Below are positions 41,062 through 51,281 of a stretch of 64,000 nucleotides of DNA, piece after piece. Source of the stretch: Ga0077527 sp021300125 (GTDB lineage: Bacteria; Pseudomonadota; Gammaproteobacteria; Burkholderiales; SG8-41); the NCBI GenBank assembly GCA_046339595.1, contig JBKDUF010000065.1, positions 12,707-76,706 on the forward strand, read 5' to 3'. Numbering within the stretch: position 1 is the stretch's first letter; each line of letters opens with the position of its first letter. The notes under the pieces were generated by a model. It ran no database searches. It saw only the letters and a list, made by a program, of their open reading frames with translations, and was not told the DNA's origin. The position numbers and the translations under genes were made by a program.

Positions 41062-41556
41062 TCAGCGGTATCTCGCGTCCGACGCGCGGTCCTTTGCGAT
41101 CTGCTCTTCGTAGGCATCGCCGATCGCCAGCAGCATCGGCTTGGTGTAGATCAGGTCGCCGCGCTTCTCGCCGTGGTATTCGAAGATGCGCGTCTCGACG
41201 ATCGAATCCACCGGGCACGACTCCTCGCAGAAGCCGCAGAAGATGCACTTGGTGAGGTCGATGTCGTATCGCGTGGTGCGGCGCGTGCCGTCCTCGCGCT
41301 GTTCGGATTCGATGGTGATCGCCAGCGCCGGGCACACCGCCTCGCACAGCTTGCAGGCGATGCAGCGTTCTTCGCCGTTGGGATAGCGGCGCAGCGCGTG
41401 CAGGCCGCGGAAGCGCGGGCTCTGCGGCGTCTTTTCCTCCGGGAACTGCACCGTGATCTTGCGCGCGAAGAGATAGCGCCCGGTCAGCGCCATGCCCTTG
41501 AGCAGCTCGGTGAGCAGGAAGGTGTTGAAGAAACGGCCGATGCTCTGGATCATCAT
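41062..41556 (-). CDS. nuoI: NADH-quinone oxidoreductase subunit I
   Basis: A 164-residue peripheral-arm subunit. Two [4Fe-4S] motifs, 'CIACKLCEAVCP' and 'CIFCGFCEESCP', hold clusters N6a and N6b. The ATG at 41556 overlaps the nuoH stop (ATGA); a second ATG follows directly. 'RGLHALRRYPNGEERC' is typical of proteobacterial NuoI. Confidence 0.96.
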   Translation of the reverse strand: MMIQSIGRFFNTFLLTELLKGMALTGRYLFARKITVQFPEEKTPQSPRFRGLHALRRYPNGEERCIACKLCEAVCPALAITIESEQREDGTRRTTRYDIDLTKCIFCGFCEESCPVDSIVETRIFEYHGEKRGDLIYTKPMLLAIGDAYEEQIAKDRASDARYR

Positions 41557-42605
41557 TTCCACCATATCCAAAGCGGCGTCTGCATCCAGGCGCCGAGCAC
41601 CACGATCCACACCAGGGTCACCGGAATGAAGATTTTCCAGCCCAGGCGCATGATCTGGTCATAACGGTAACGCGGGAAAGTCGCGCGGAACCACAGAAAG
41701 CAGAACAGGATGAAGCCGGCCTTCAGCACCAGCCAGTGCAGGCCGGGCGCGCCCAGCACCGGCAGCGAGGCCGGGAACGGCGACAGCCAGCCGCCGAGGA
41801 ACATCAGCGCGGTGAGCACCGCGATCAGGATCATGTTCAGGTACTCGGCCATGAAAAACACCGAGAACGCCATGCCCGCGTATTCGACGTGGAAGCCGGC
41901 GACGATCTCCGACTCGCCCTCGGCGACGTCGAAGGGCGCGCGGTTGGTCTCGGCCACGCCGGAAATCAGGTAAACCACGAACAGCGGAAACAGCGGCACC
42001 CAGAACCAGCTGAAGACACCCGCCCCGCCCTGCTGCGCCTGCACGATCTGCACCAGGTTCAGGCTCTGCGCGGCCATCAGCACGCCGACCAGGGCGAAAC
42101 CCATCGCAATCTCGTACGACACGATCTGCGCGGCGGCGCGCAGGCTGCCGAGGAACGCGTATTTGGAGTTCGAGGCCCAGCCGGCGATCAGCACGCCGTA
42201 GACGCCGAGTGAAGTCATTGCCAGCAGGTAGAGCAGCCCGGCGTCAATGTTGGAGAACACCGCCTCGGGCGAGAACGGCACCACCGCCCAGGCTGCGACT
42301 GCCATCATGAACGCCAGCGACGGCGCGGTCACGAACAGCAGCTTGTTGGCGCCGGTGGGCACCACGATTTCCTTGGTCAGCAGCTTGACCGCATCCGCCC
42401 AGGGCTGGATCAGGCCCCAGGGACCGACCCGGTTGGGTCCGATGCGCAACTGGATGTAGCCGATGATCTTGCGCTCGGCATAGGTGACGTAGGCGAAGGT
42501 CACCATCAGCACCACGATCAGCGCGACGATTTTCACCAGCAGCCACACCGTGGGCCACAGCGGCCCGAGCAGTGCCTGCGGATAGGCGAGCACGGTTTCG
42601 ATCAT
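41553..42605 (-). CDS. nuoH: NADH-quinone oxidoreductase subunit H
   Basis: A 350-residue membrane subunit from the ATG at 42605, which overlaps the nuoG stop by 1 nt. 'TYAERKIIGYIQLRIGPNRVGPWG' and 'LIQPWADAVKLLTKE' form the quinone-site loop, followed by 'AETNRAPFDVAEGESEIVAGFHVEYAG' with the acidic residues of the E-channel. The N-terminal part of a longer open frame is not coding. Confidence 0.96.
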   Translation of the reverse strand: MIETVLAYPQALLGPLWPTVWLLVKIVALIVVLMVTFAYVTYAERKIIGYIQLRIGPNRVGPWGLIQPWADAVKLLTKEIVVPTGANKLLFVTAPSLAFMMAVAAWAVVPFSPEAVFSNIDAGLLYLLAMTSLGVYGVLIAGWASNSKYAFLGSLRAAAQIVSYEIAMGFALVGVLMAAQSLNLVQIVQAQQGGAGVFSWFWVPLFPLFVVYLISGVAETNRAPFDVAEGESEIVAGFHVEYAGMAFSVFFMAEYLNMILIAVLTALMFLGGWLSPFPASLPVLGAPGLHWLVLKAGFILFCFLWFRATFPRYRYDQIMRLGWKIFIPVTLVWIVVLGAWMQTPLWIWWK

Positions 42606-44974
42606 CAGGCGCTCGCTTTCATCGGCTGCGCCACGCGCTCCAGCGCCAGCGGCGCATCGGCGGCGCCGAGCGCGGCGGTTTCGGCGCGCGCGGCGGCCAG
42701 CCGCACGCAATCCGCGGGCAGGCTGTCGTCGATGGCGTAGGCGACCAGCGCCTCGCCGCCGCCCTGGCTCACGCGCAGCGCATCACCCTCGAGCAGGCCC
42801 AGCCGGTCGGCCAGCGCGCGGTTCATCACCGCCACCGGGGCCGCCGCATCGCGGGTCTTCTGCAGGCTGGGGGCACGCCGGGCGAGCGCGTCGGCGGCGT
42901 AGATCGGCACTTCGGCAATCCGCGCCAGGCCGCCGGAATCCCCCGGCAACGCTCTGAGCGAGATTTTCAACTCATTGTTTTTATTGAATATTTCATTCTT
43001 GCCATGGAGTGCTTCGCGCTGCGCGTCGTCCGCGCCATCGTGCTCGAAGCCCTGCAGGCCCAGCAGGTTGCCGAGCACGCGCAATACCTTCCACGCCGGA
43101 CGCGTCTCGCCCAGCGGCTTGACCACGCCATTGAAGGACTGCACGCGGCCTTCGGTGCTGACAAAGGTGCCGGCCGTTTCGGTGAAGGGCGCAATCGGCA
43201 GCAGCACATGCGCATACTCGGTCGCGCCGTGCTGGAACGGGCTCAACGCCACCACCAGTTCGGCCTGTTTCATCGCGGCCACGGCCGCACGCGGATCGGC
43301 GCAGTCGAGTTCGGGCTCGGCGCCGAGCAGCAGATAGGCCTTCAGCGGCGACTCGATCATCTGGCGGGCGTTCTTCCCCGCCAGCTTGCCGGTCGGCACG
43401 CAGCCGGCGACATGGCCGCCGACGCTGTTGGCCGCGGCACCAAGGAAACCGAAGCGGCAGCCCAGGATCTGCGCCAGGGCATGCGCCAGGGCATGCAGCG
43501 ACGCGGCCTGCGGATGCTGTTCGGCGAAGTTGCCGAGGAAAATGCCCGCCTTCTCGCCGCCGGCGAGGCTGGCGGCGATGCGCTGCGCGGCATCGCCCGC
43601 GGAGACCCCCTCAACCGCGGCACGCACCGCTTCGGGCACCGCCGTATTTTTCAGCGCGGCGGCGGCCTTCACCACCTGGGCGAGGGTCTGGGGCAACAGC
43701 GCCGGGCGCGCGATCGCCTTGTGCGCAACGCGCATCAGCAGGTCATCGTCAGCCGCATGGATCAGGCTCAGTTCGGTTTTCTTCTTGGTGGACTGGCGCA
43801 ACCGGTGCGCGAGCAGCGGATGGTCCTTGCGCAGCGTGGAGCCGACCACCAGCACGCGGTCGAGCTGCGCGAACCCGTTGATGTCCATGCCCAGCCAGGG
43901 CACGCCGGCCAGTTTGCCGTCGGCGGAAAAATCGCGCTGGCGCAGGCGGAAATCGACATTGCCGGAACCGAAACCGCGCACCAGCTTCTGCAGCAGATGC
44001 AGCTCTTCCAGTGTCTGGTGCGGTGTCGCCAGCGCGCCGATCGCTTCGGCGCCATGCGCGGCCTTGATGCGCTGCAACTCGGAGGCGACAAATTCCAGCG
44101 CCACCGGCCATTCGACTTCCTGCCAGCGGCCGTCTCGCTTCATCATCGGCCGGGCCAGGCGCTGCGCCGAGTTGAGCGCCTCGTAGGAAAAGCGATCCTT
44201 GTCCGACAGCCAGCACTCGTTGACCGCCTCGTTCTCGCGCGGCAGCGCGCGCATCACGCGGTTCTGCTTCACCTGCAGGGTGAGGTTGGAACCGAGGCCG
44301 CAGTGCGGGCTCACCGAAGGCTTGCGGGTCAGCTCCCAGGTGCGGGCGCTGTAGCGGAACGGCTTCGAGGTCAGCGCGCCGACCGGGCACAGGTCGATCA
44401 CGTTGCCCGAGAGCTCGGAGTCCACCGTCTTGCCGACGAACGTGATGATCTCGGAATGCTCGCCGCGGCCGATCATGCCCAGTTCCATGATGCCGGCGAT
44501 TTCCTGGCCGAAGCGCACACAGCGCGTGCAGTGGATGCAGCGCGTCATGTCGGTCGAGATCAGCGGACCGAGGTTCTTGTTGGCGACGACGCGCTTGTCT
44601 TCCTGGTAGCGCGATTCGCTGCCGCCGTAGCCCACCGCGAGGTCCTGCAGCTGGCACTCACCGCCCTGGTCGCAGATCGGGCAGTCGAGCGGATGGTTGA
44701 TCAGCAGGAACTCCATCACGCCCTTCTGCGCGGTGACGGCGGCATCCGAATGCGTCCACACCTTCATGCCGTTGGTCACCGGCGTTGCGCAGGCCGGCAG
44801 CGGCTTGGGCGCCTTCTCCACCTGCACCAGGCACATGCGGCAGTTGGCGGCAATCGACAGCTTCCTGTGGTAGCAGAAGTGCGGCACGAAGGTGCCCGCC
44901 TGGTTGGCAGCATCCATGATCGTGCTGCCTTCAGGCACTTGCATCAGCTTGCCGTCGAGTTCGATTTCGAGCAT
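42605..44974 (-). CDS. nuoG: NADH-quinone oxidoreductase subunit G
   Basis: A 789-residue iron-sulfur subunit. The N-terminal [2Fe-2S] site is 'FVPHFCYHRKLSIAANCRMCLV', the [4Fe-4S] N5 site is 'DCPICDQGGECQLQDL', and N4 follows with 'CIHCTRCVRFGQEIAG'. The large C-terminal molybdopterin-oxidoreductase-like domain has lost its cofactor. In the C-terminal third an AT-rich in-frame segment codes for EIFNKNNELKI and coincides with a near-perfect copy of the dispersed motif. Confidence 0.96.
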   Translation of the reverse strand: MLEIELDGKLMQVPEGSTIMDAANQAGTFVPHFCYHRKLSIAANCRMCLVQVEKAPKPLPACATPVTNGMKVWTHSDAAVTAQKGVMEFLLINHPLDCPICDQGGECQLQDLAVGYGGSESRYQEDKRVVANKNLGPLISTDMTRCIHCTRCVRFGQEIAGIMELGMIGRGEHSEIITFVGKTVDSELSGNVIDLCPVGALTSKPFRYSARTWELTRKPSVSPHCGLGSNLTLQVKQNRVMRALPRENEAVNECWLSDKDRFSYEALNSAQRLARPMMKRDGRWQEVEWPVALEFVASELQRIKAAHGAEAIGALATPHQTLEELHLLQKLVRGFGSGNVDFRLRQRDFSADGKLAGVPWLGMDINGFAQLDRVLVVGSTLRKDHPLLAHRLRQSTKKKTELSLIHAADDDLLMRVAHKAIARPALLPQTLAQVVKAAAALKNTAVPEAVRAAVEGVSAGDAAQRIAASLAGGEKAGIFLGNFAEQHPQAASLHALAHALAQILGCRFGFLGAAANSVGGHVAGCVPTGKLAGKNARQMIESPLKAYLLLGAEPELDCADPRAAVAAMKQAELVVALSPFQHGATEYAHVLLPIAPFTETAGTFVSTEGRVQSFNGVVKPLGETRPAWKVLRVLGNLLGLQGFEHDGADDAQREALHGKNEIFNKNNELKISLRALPGDSGGLARIAEVPIYAADALARRAPSLQKTRDAAAPVAVMNRALADRLGLLEGDALRVSQGGGEALVAYAIDDSLPADCVRLAAARAETAALGAADAPLALERVAQPMKASA
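42969..42987 (-). repeat. AT-rich motif copy inside nuoG
   Basis: TCAATAAAAACAATGAGTT on the coding strand matches the consensus at 18 of 19 positions. It is read in frame as part of EIFNKNNELKI, in a linker-like part of the protein, amid GC-rich codons. Confidence 0.8.
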
Positions 44975-44989
44975 GGCGTCGGAACGGAC

Positions 44990-46303
44990 CTAGATGTAGG
45001 GGGCGACCACGCACTTCTTGTGGTCAATGTGGTACTGGAATTCGTCGCGGTAATGCTTCAGGAAGGCGCGCACCGGCATCGCCGCCGCATCGCCCAGCGC
45101 GCAGATCGTGCGCCCCTGGATGTTCTGCGCGACATTGTCGAGAAGGTCGAGGTCTTCCTGGCGGCCCTTGCCGTGCTCGATGCGGTCAACCATGCGGTAG
45201 AGCCAGCCGGTGCCCTCGCGGCAGGGCGTGCACTGGCCGCAGGACTCCTCGTAATAGAAATACGACAGGCGCAGCAGGCTCTTCACCATGCAGCGCGTCT
45301 CGTTCATCACGATCACCGCGCCGGAACCGAGCATCGAGCCGGCCTTGGCGATCGAGTCGTAGTCCATGTCGGTGGCCATCATGATCTCGGCGGGCAGCAC
45401 CGGCATCGACGAGCCGCCGGGAATCACCGCCTTGAGCTTGACGCCGTCGCGCATGCCGCCGGCCATTTCGAGCAGTTTCGCAAAGGGCGTGCCGAGCTTG
45501 ACCTCGTAGTTGCCGGGACGCGCCACATCGCCGGACACCGAGAAGATCTTGGTGCCGCCGTTGTTCGGCTTGCCCAGCGCGAGGAAAGCGTCGCCGCCGT
45601 TGTTGATGATCCACGGCTCCGCAGCACAGGTCTCGGTGTTGGTGATCGTGGTCGGCTTGCCGTAAAGGCCGAAGCTCGCCGGGAACGGCGGCTTGAAGCG
45701 CGGCTGGCCCTTCTTGCCTTCGAGCGACTCGAGCAGCGCGGTTTCCTCACCGCAGATGTAGGCGCCCCAGCCGTGGTGCGCGTGCAGCTGGAACGAGAAA
45801 TCCGAACCGAGGATGTTGTTGCCGAGGTAGCCCGCGGCGCGCGCCTCTTCCAGCGCCTCTTCGAAGCGCTCGTAGACTTCCCAGATCTCGCCGTGGATGT
45901 AGTTGTAGCCCACGGTGATGCCCATCGCATAACCGCCGATGATCATGCCCTCGATCAGGATGTGCGGGTTGTAACGCAGGATGTCGCGGTCCTTGAATGT
46001 GCCCGGCTCGCCTTCGTCCGAGTTGCACACCCGGGCGTTCTGGCCCGGGACCTGGCGCGGCATGAAGCGCCACTTCAGCCCGGTCGGGAAGCCCGCGCCG
46101 CCGCGGCCGCGCAGCGCCGATTTCTTCAGCTCGTTGACGACGTTCTCGGGCGGAATCTTTTCCGCGAGGATCTTCCTCAGCGCGGAATAGCCGCCGCGCG
46201 CCTCATAGTCCTTCAGCCGCCAGTTGGCGCCGTTGACCCCTTTCAGGATCACCGCGTCGGGACCGAACACGTCACCGGCAAACGGGGGAATCGGCAGGCC
46301 CAT
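44990..46303 (-). CDS. nuoF: NADH-quinone oxidoreductase subunit F
   Basis: A 437-residue NADH-binding subunit from the ATG at 46303. 'GRGGAGFPTGLKWRFMP' binds NADH, 'CNSDEGEPGTFKDRDI' binds FMN, and 'EESCGQCTPCREGTGWL' plus a late Cys (GRTICALGDA) bind cluster N3. Its start overlaps the nuoE stop by 1 nt (TAATG). Confidence 0.97.
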   Translation of the reverse strand: MGLPIPPFAGDVFGPDAVILKGVNGANWRLKDYEARGGYSALRKILAEKIPPENVVNELKKSALRGRGGAGFPTGLKWRFMPRQVPGQNARVCNSDEGEPGTFKDRDILRYNPHILIEGMIIGGYAMGITVGYNYIHGEIWEVYERFEEALEEARAAGYLGNNILGSDFSFQLHAHHGWGAYICGEETALLESLEGKKGQPRFKPPFPASFGLYGKPTTITNTETCAAEPWIINNGGDAFLALGKPNNGGTKIFSVSGDVARPGNYEVKLGTPFAKLLEMAGGMRDGVKLKAVIPGGSSMPVLPAEIMMATDMDYDSIAKAGSMLGSGAVIVMNETRCMVKSLLRLSYFYYEESCGQCTPCREGTGWLYRMVDRIEHGKGRQEDLDLLDNVAQNIQGRTICALGDAAAMPVRAFLKHYRDEFQYHIDHKKCVVAPYI

Positions 46304-46800
46304 TACTTGAGTTCCTTCAGCAACTGGTCGATCTTCTCGGGGCTCATCGCGCACAGCATGGTCTTGTTGTTCTGCAGCAGCACCGGCGCGTCGCCGCAGG
46401 CGCCCATGCACTCGCCTTCCTTCAGCGTGATGCGGCCGTCGGCGGTGGTCTCGTTGAAGCCGATGCCGAGCACCTTCTTCAGGTGTTCGGCGGCATGGGT
46501 CGCGCCCTGCAGCGCGCAGGGCAGGTTGGTGCACACCGTCAGCTTGTACTTGCCGACGGGTTTGAGGTCATACATGGTGTAGAAGCTGGCGACCTCGTAG
46601 ACGGCGACCGGCGGCATGCCGAGCACCTGCGCCACGGCATCCATGGTCTCGGTCGAAAGCCAGCCCTTCTCGTCCTGGGCGATCGTCAGCGCGGCCATCA
46701 CCGCCGAATCCTTGCGCTCGGGCGGATACTTGGCGACCGCCTTCTCGATCTTCGCCAGCGAATCGGCGGACAGCACCATGCGGGGCAACGGGGCGTTCAT
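46303..46800 (-). CDS. nuoE: NADH-quinone oxidoreductase subunit E
   Basis: A 165-residue thioredoxin-like [2Fe-2S] subunit (cluster N1a). Cluster Cys are in 'VCTNLPCALQGA' and 'EGECMGACGDAPVLL'. 'YPPERKDSAVMAALTIAQDE' and 'VYEVASFYTMYDL' are family hallmarks. Confidence 0.96.
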   Translation of the reverse strand: MNAPLPRMVLSADSLAKIEKAVAKYPPERKDSAVMAALTIAQDEKGWLSTETMDAVAQVLGMPPVAVYEVASFYTMYDLKPVGKYKLTVCTNLPCALQGATHAAEHLKKVLGIGFNETTADGRITLKEGECMGACGDAPVLLQNNKTMLCAMSPEKIDQLLKELK

Positions 46801-46818
46801 CGGTCACTCATCTCTCAT

Positions 46819-48072
<1,254 letters not shown>

Positions 48073-48077
48073 TTTTA

Positions 48078-48163
48078 ATTTACAGGATGGACAGGATTCA
48101 CAGGATAAAAACCAGCGCTTGTTCAGGGGTTTTAATCCTGCACATACTGACTATCCTGTTCAT
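48078..48163. repeat. Inverted array of ACAGGAT-type short repeats between nuoC and nuoD
   Basis: The left arm (tacaggat/ggacaggat/tcacaggat) and right arm (atcctg/cacatactg/actatcctg) are about 35-45 nt apart. It fills the nuoC-nuoD gap. Confidence 0.85.
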
Positions 48164-48185
48164 TTCGCTGTTGATCTTTGCCATC

Positions 48186-48800
48186 TCAACCCTTGCGGAA
48201 TCCCTCGGAGTCCGCGTAATTCTCCTCGCGCACGATGCGCGGCGTGATCACGCGCGGCTCGATCGTCACCGGCTGGTAGATCACCCGCTTCTGGTCCGGG
48301 TCGTAGCGCATCTCGACGTTGCCGGAGATCGGGAAATCCTTGCGGAAGGGATGGCCGACAAAGCCGTAGTCGGTGAGCAGTCGGCGCAGGTCGGGGTGGC
48401 CGGTGAACATGATGCCGTAGAGGTCGAAAGCCTCCCGTTCATACCAGTTGGCGCTCGACCACAGCGGCAGCACCGAGGGCAGCACCGGAAAATCGTCGTC
48501 GGGCGCAAAGCAGCGCAGGCGCAGCCGCAGGTTGTGCCTGACGCTCAACAGGTGGTAGACCGCGGCAAAACGCGGGCCCTCATGGGCGCCGTCGCCGTAG
48601 TCGCTGTAGTCCATGCCGCAGAGATCGATCAGCTGCTCGAACGACAGCGCCGGATCGTCGCGCAGCGTCGTGCATACCGCGGTCAGGTCGGCGGCCTTCA
48701 CCACCGCGGTGAGTTCGCCCAGGGCGAGGGTCACGGACTGCAGGCGCTCGCCCAGTGCGGCGCGCAGCGTTTCCTGCAGGGTTTCAAGGCGTGTGGTCAT
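48186..48800 (-). CDS. nuoC: NADH-quinone oxidoreductase subunit C
   Basis: A 204-residue 30-kDa-type subunit from the ATG at 48800 (MTTRLETLQ); the longer open frame overlaps nuoB. 'LIDLCGMDYSDYG', 'YHLLSVRHNLRLRLR', 'WYEREAFDLYGIMFTGHPDLRRLLTDYGFVGHPFRKDFP' spread over residues 110-160, and the C-terminal 'VIYQPVTIEPRVITPRIVRE' identify it. Confidence 0.96.
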   Translation of the reverse strand: MTTRLETLQETLRAALGERLQSVTLALGELTAVVKAADLTAVCTTLRDDPALSFEQLIDLCGMDYSDYGDGAHEGPRFAAVYHLLSVRHNLRLRLRCFAPDDDFPVLPSVLPLWSSANWYEREAFDLYGIMFTGHPDLRRLLTDYGFVGHPFRKDFPISGNVEMRYDPDQKRVIYQPVTIEPRVITPRIVREENYADSEGFRKG

Positions 48801-48819
48801 GTCGTCAGTGGTTCCGCAC

Positions 48820-49311
48820 TCAGCGCCGGATGGTGTTGGTGCGCTTGATCTTGTTCTGCAGCTGGATGATGCCGTAGAGCAGCGCCTCGGCCGTCGGCGG
48901 GCAGCCCGGCACGTAGATGTCCACGGGCACGATGCGGTCGCAGCCGCGCACCACCGAATACGAGTAGTGGTAATAGCCGCCGCCATTGGCGCAGGAACCC
49001 ATCGAAATCACCCAGCGCGGCTCGGCCATCTGGTCGTAGACCGTGCGCAGCGCCGGCGCCATCTTGTTGCACAGCGTGCCGGCAACGATCATCACGTCGG
49101 ACTGGCGCGGGCTCGGGCGGAACACGATGCCGAAGCGGTCGAGGTCATAGCGCGAAGCGCCCGCGTGCATCATCTCCACCGCGCAGCAGGCCAGCCCGAA
49201 GGTCATCGGCCACAGCGAGCCGGTGCGCGTCCAGTTCACCAGCGCGTCCACCGAGGTGGTGAAGAATCCGCGCTCGCTCAGGTCCTGGTTGATGGCTTCA
49301 ACGGCACCCAT
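48820..49311 (-). CDS. nuoB: NADH-quinone oxidoreductase subunit B
   Basis: A 163-residue subunit that holds cluster N2, the last electron carrier before quinone. Ligand Cys lie in 'FGLACCAVEMMH' (tandem Cys), 'SMGSCANGGGYY' and 'VDIYVPGCPPTAEALLYG'. It has family-typical length. A 149-bp gap with hairpins precedes it after nuoA. Confidence 0.97.
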   Translation of the reverse strand: MGAVEAINQDLSERGFFTTSVDALVNWTRTGSLWPMTFGLACCAVEMMHAGASRYDLDRFGIVFRPSPRQSDVMIVAGTLCNKMAPALRTVYDQMAEPRWVISMGSCANGGGYYHYSYSVVRGCDRIVPVDIYVPGCPPTAEALLYGIIQLQNKIKRTNTIRR

Positions 49312-49460
49312 GAATCATCTCCCCACAAACCGGCCAAGGCCCGCATTCGGCGCCTCAGCGCCACAGCGGCAAGCTTCACCTTCCGGGCGTCGGCGCCCGA
49401 AAACGCTCGCCCGAGCGTCGATCCCCGCAAGCGGGGCCCCTCGCCGCATGGCTCGCATTT
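49312..49460. other. nuoA-nuoB gap with small hairpins
   Basis: 149 bp without a gene. Short palindromes are visible: GGCGCCTCAGCGCC, GGGCGTCGGCGCCC and CCCCGCAAGCGGGG. They may stabilise mRNA ends or be a REP-like insertion. No promoter is obvious. Confidence 0.5.
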
Positions 49461-49829
49461 TCACTCCCACTCCAACGCCCCCTTCTTCCACTCATACACA
49501 AAACCAACCACCAGAATGGCAAGAAAGATCAGCATGGATACGTAACCGAACATCCCGATCTCCTGCAGCACCACGGCCCAGGGGAAAAGGAAGGCGATTT
49601 CGAGGTCGAACAGGATGAACAGGATGGCGACGAGGTAGTAGCGCACGTCGAAACGCATGCGCGCGTCTTCGAAGGCTTCGAAGCCGCACTCGTAGGGCGA
49701 CAGTTTCTGCGCGTCGGGCTTGTTCGAACCGACGAGGCGGCTCACCACCCAGCCACCGATGACCGGGCCCAGCCCGAAGGCTGCACCCACGGCAAGGAAC
49801 ATCAGAATCGGAAAATATCCGTCGAGCAT
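49461..49829 (-). CDS. nuoA: NADH-quinone oxidoreductase subunit A
   Basis: A 122-residue three-helix subunit from the ATG at 49829 (MLDGYFPIL). 'SPYECGFEAFEDARMRFDVRYYLVAILFILFDLEIAFLFPWAV', spread over residues 45-88, has the conserved Cys and acidic residues of the ND3 loop. First gene of the nuo operon, just downstream of tRNA-Leu. Confidence 0.97.
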   Translation of the reverse strand: MLDGYFPILMFLAVGAAFGLGPVIGGWVVSRLVGSNKPDAQKLSPYECGFEAFEDARMRFDVRYYLVAILFILFDLEIAFLFPWAVVLQEIGMFGYVSMLIFLAILVVGFVYEWKKGALEWE

Positions 49830-49902
49830 GTGCTGTTTTCTGCGACGCCCTGCAGCTGGACTGCTCAGGCCGGAAGGGCCGGCCGCCCTGCTACCCAAAC
49901 TC

Positions 49903-49987
49903 TGGTGTCGACGGAGAGACTCGAACTCTCACGGCTTTCGCCACCGCCCCCTCAAGACGGCGTGTCTACCAATTCCACCACGTCGAC
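49903..49987 (-). tRNA. tRNA-Leu (anticodon GAG)
   Basis: 85 nt with encoded CCA. The acceptor stem pairs GTCGACG with CGTCGAC. The D arm has the GGTAGAC motif, the anticodon loop TTGAGGG reads GAG, the long variable arm is typical of class II Leu tRNAs, and GTTCGAGTC is the T loop. It lies between secG and nuoA, all leftward. Confidence 0.96.
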
Positions 49988-50031
49988 GCGGTACTGCTGC
50001 GGCGGCTCGCGCCACCGCCTGCTGCTGAGGA

Positions 50032-50409
50032 TTACTTCGGCAACTCTGCCGGTTTCGCCGGCGCCGAAGGCACCGGAATCACCGGGGCCGGCACGGACGA
50101 GGGAACCGGAACCTGCGAAGCCGGCGACTCCGACTTGGCCGGATCCGCGGCCTTGTTCATCACGCCTTCGCTTTCCTTGCCCTTGCCCACAAACACCGTC
50201 AGGGCAATGCTGGTCAGGAAAAAGATCGTGGCCAGGATCGCCGTCGAGCGGCTCAGGAAGTTGGCCGAGCCCGAGGCGCCGAACATGCTGCCCGAGGAAC
50301 CGCCGCCGAAGGCCGCGCCCATGTCGGCGCCCTTGCCATGCTGCAGCAGCACCAGCGCGACGATGGCGATTGCGGCCGCCACATGAATCACCAGCAACAG
50401 AATTTCCAT
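50032..50409 (-). CDS. secG: Preprotein translocase subunit SecG
   Basis: A 125-residue protein with two membrane helices ('LLLVIHVAAAIAIVALVLLQ' and 'AILATIFFLTSIALTVFVG') joined by the conserved 'HGKGADMGAAFGGGSSGSMFG' loop. A Pro/Ala/Ser-rich tail extends the C-terminus. It assists SecYE in protein export. It follows tpiA and precedes tRNA-Leu. Confidence 0.96.
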   Translation of the reverse strand: MEILLLVIHVAAAIAIVALVLLQHGKGADMGAAFGGGSSGSMFGASGSANFLSRSTAILATIFFLTSIALTVFVGKGKESEGVMNKAADPAKSESPASQVPVPSSVPAPVIPVPSAPAKPAELPK

Positions 50410-50433
50410 GACCTTCCTTTGCCTTTCTCTTTC

Positions 50434-51192
50434 TTAGTGCCGAACTGCTGAACGGCAGATCGCCACAAATTCTTCAGCCACCAGCGACGCGCCGCCGATC
50501 AGGCCGCCGTCGATATCCGGCATCGTGAACAGCTCCCCGGCATTGCCGGCTTTCACGCTGCCGCCATACAGAATCCGCACGGCCGCCGCGGCTGCACCAT
50601 CACGCGCCGCCACCCGGCCGCGGATGAAAGCATGCACCGCCTGCGCCTGCTCCGGCGTAGCGGTCTTGCCGGTGCCGATCGCCCATACCGGCTCGTAGGC
50701 AATCACCGCACGGCCCAGCGCCGCCGCACCCGCCTTGTCCAGCACCGCATCCAGCTGCCGGGCCACCACCGCCTCGGTCGTGCCCGCCTCGCGCTCGGCC
50801 AGCGTCTCGCCGACACACAGCACTGGCATCAGCCCGGCCTGTTGGGCGGCGACGAACTTGTCCGCCACCCCGGCATCGGTATCGCCGAACAGCGCGCGGC
50901 GTTCCGAATGGCCGACGATGACCAGACTGCAGCCGAAATCGCCCAGCATCGCCGCCGACACCGCGCCGGTATAGGCACCGTTGCCGAACGCACATACATC
51001 CTGGGCGCCCAGCGCGACACGGGAACCCCGCAACGCCTGCCGCACCTGGGCCAGATAGGGATACGGGGGGCACACCGCGCAATCGAAGCCGCTCATGGAC
51101 TGCAGAGCAGGCAACAAGCCCTCCAAAAGCTTGGCGTTGCCGGCGTGGCTGCCATTCATCTTCCAGTTGCCTGCAACGAACTTGACCCGCAT
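50434..51192 (-). CDS. tpiA: Triosephosphate isomerase
   Basis: A 252-residue TIM barrel. The catalytic residues are in 'VAGNWKMNG' (Lys), 'LVIVGHSERRALFG' (His) and 'VIAYEPVWAIGTGKTATPEQ' (Glu, with loop 6). 'ILYGGSVKAGNAGELF' binds the phosphate. It interconverts dihydroxyacetone phosphate and glyceraldehyde 3-phosphate. Standard length. Confidence 0.97.
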   Translation of the reverse strand: MRVKFVAGNWKMNGSHAGNAKLLEGLLPALQSMSGFDCAVCPPYPYLAQVRQALRGSRVALGAQDVCAFGNGAYTGAVSAAMLGDFGCSLVIVGHSERRALFGDTDAGVADKFVAAQQAGLMPVLCVGETLAEREAGTTEAVVARQLDAVLDKAGAAALGRAVIAYEPVWAIGTGKTATPEQAQAVHAFIRGRVAARDGAAAAAVRILYGGSVKAGNAGELFTMPDIDGGLIGGASLVAEEFVAICRSAVRH

Positions 51193-51281
51193 TTCCGGCC
51201 CGACCTGAATAAACCGCAGAATTTTAACGGCTCAGGGGGGTTCGGTCAAACCGAAGCCCCGCCTGCTGCAACGCGAGAACC

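Noticed and set aside
42572..46582. A very long open frame (over 1300 codons) on the plus strand
   Set aside because: It runs exactly antisense to nuoG, nuoF and nuoE, is His/Arg/Gln-rich and has no family features. GC-rich codon bias of the real genes keeps the opposite frame open.
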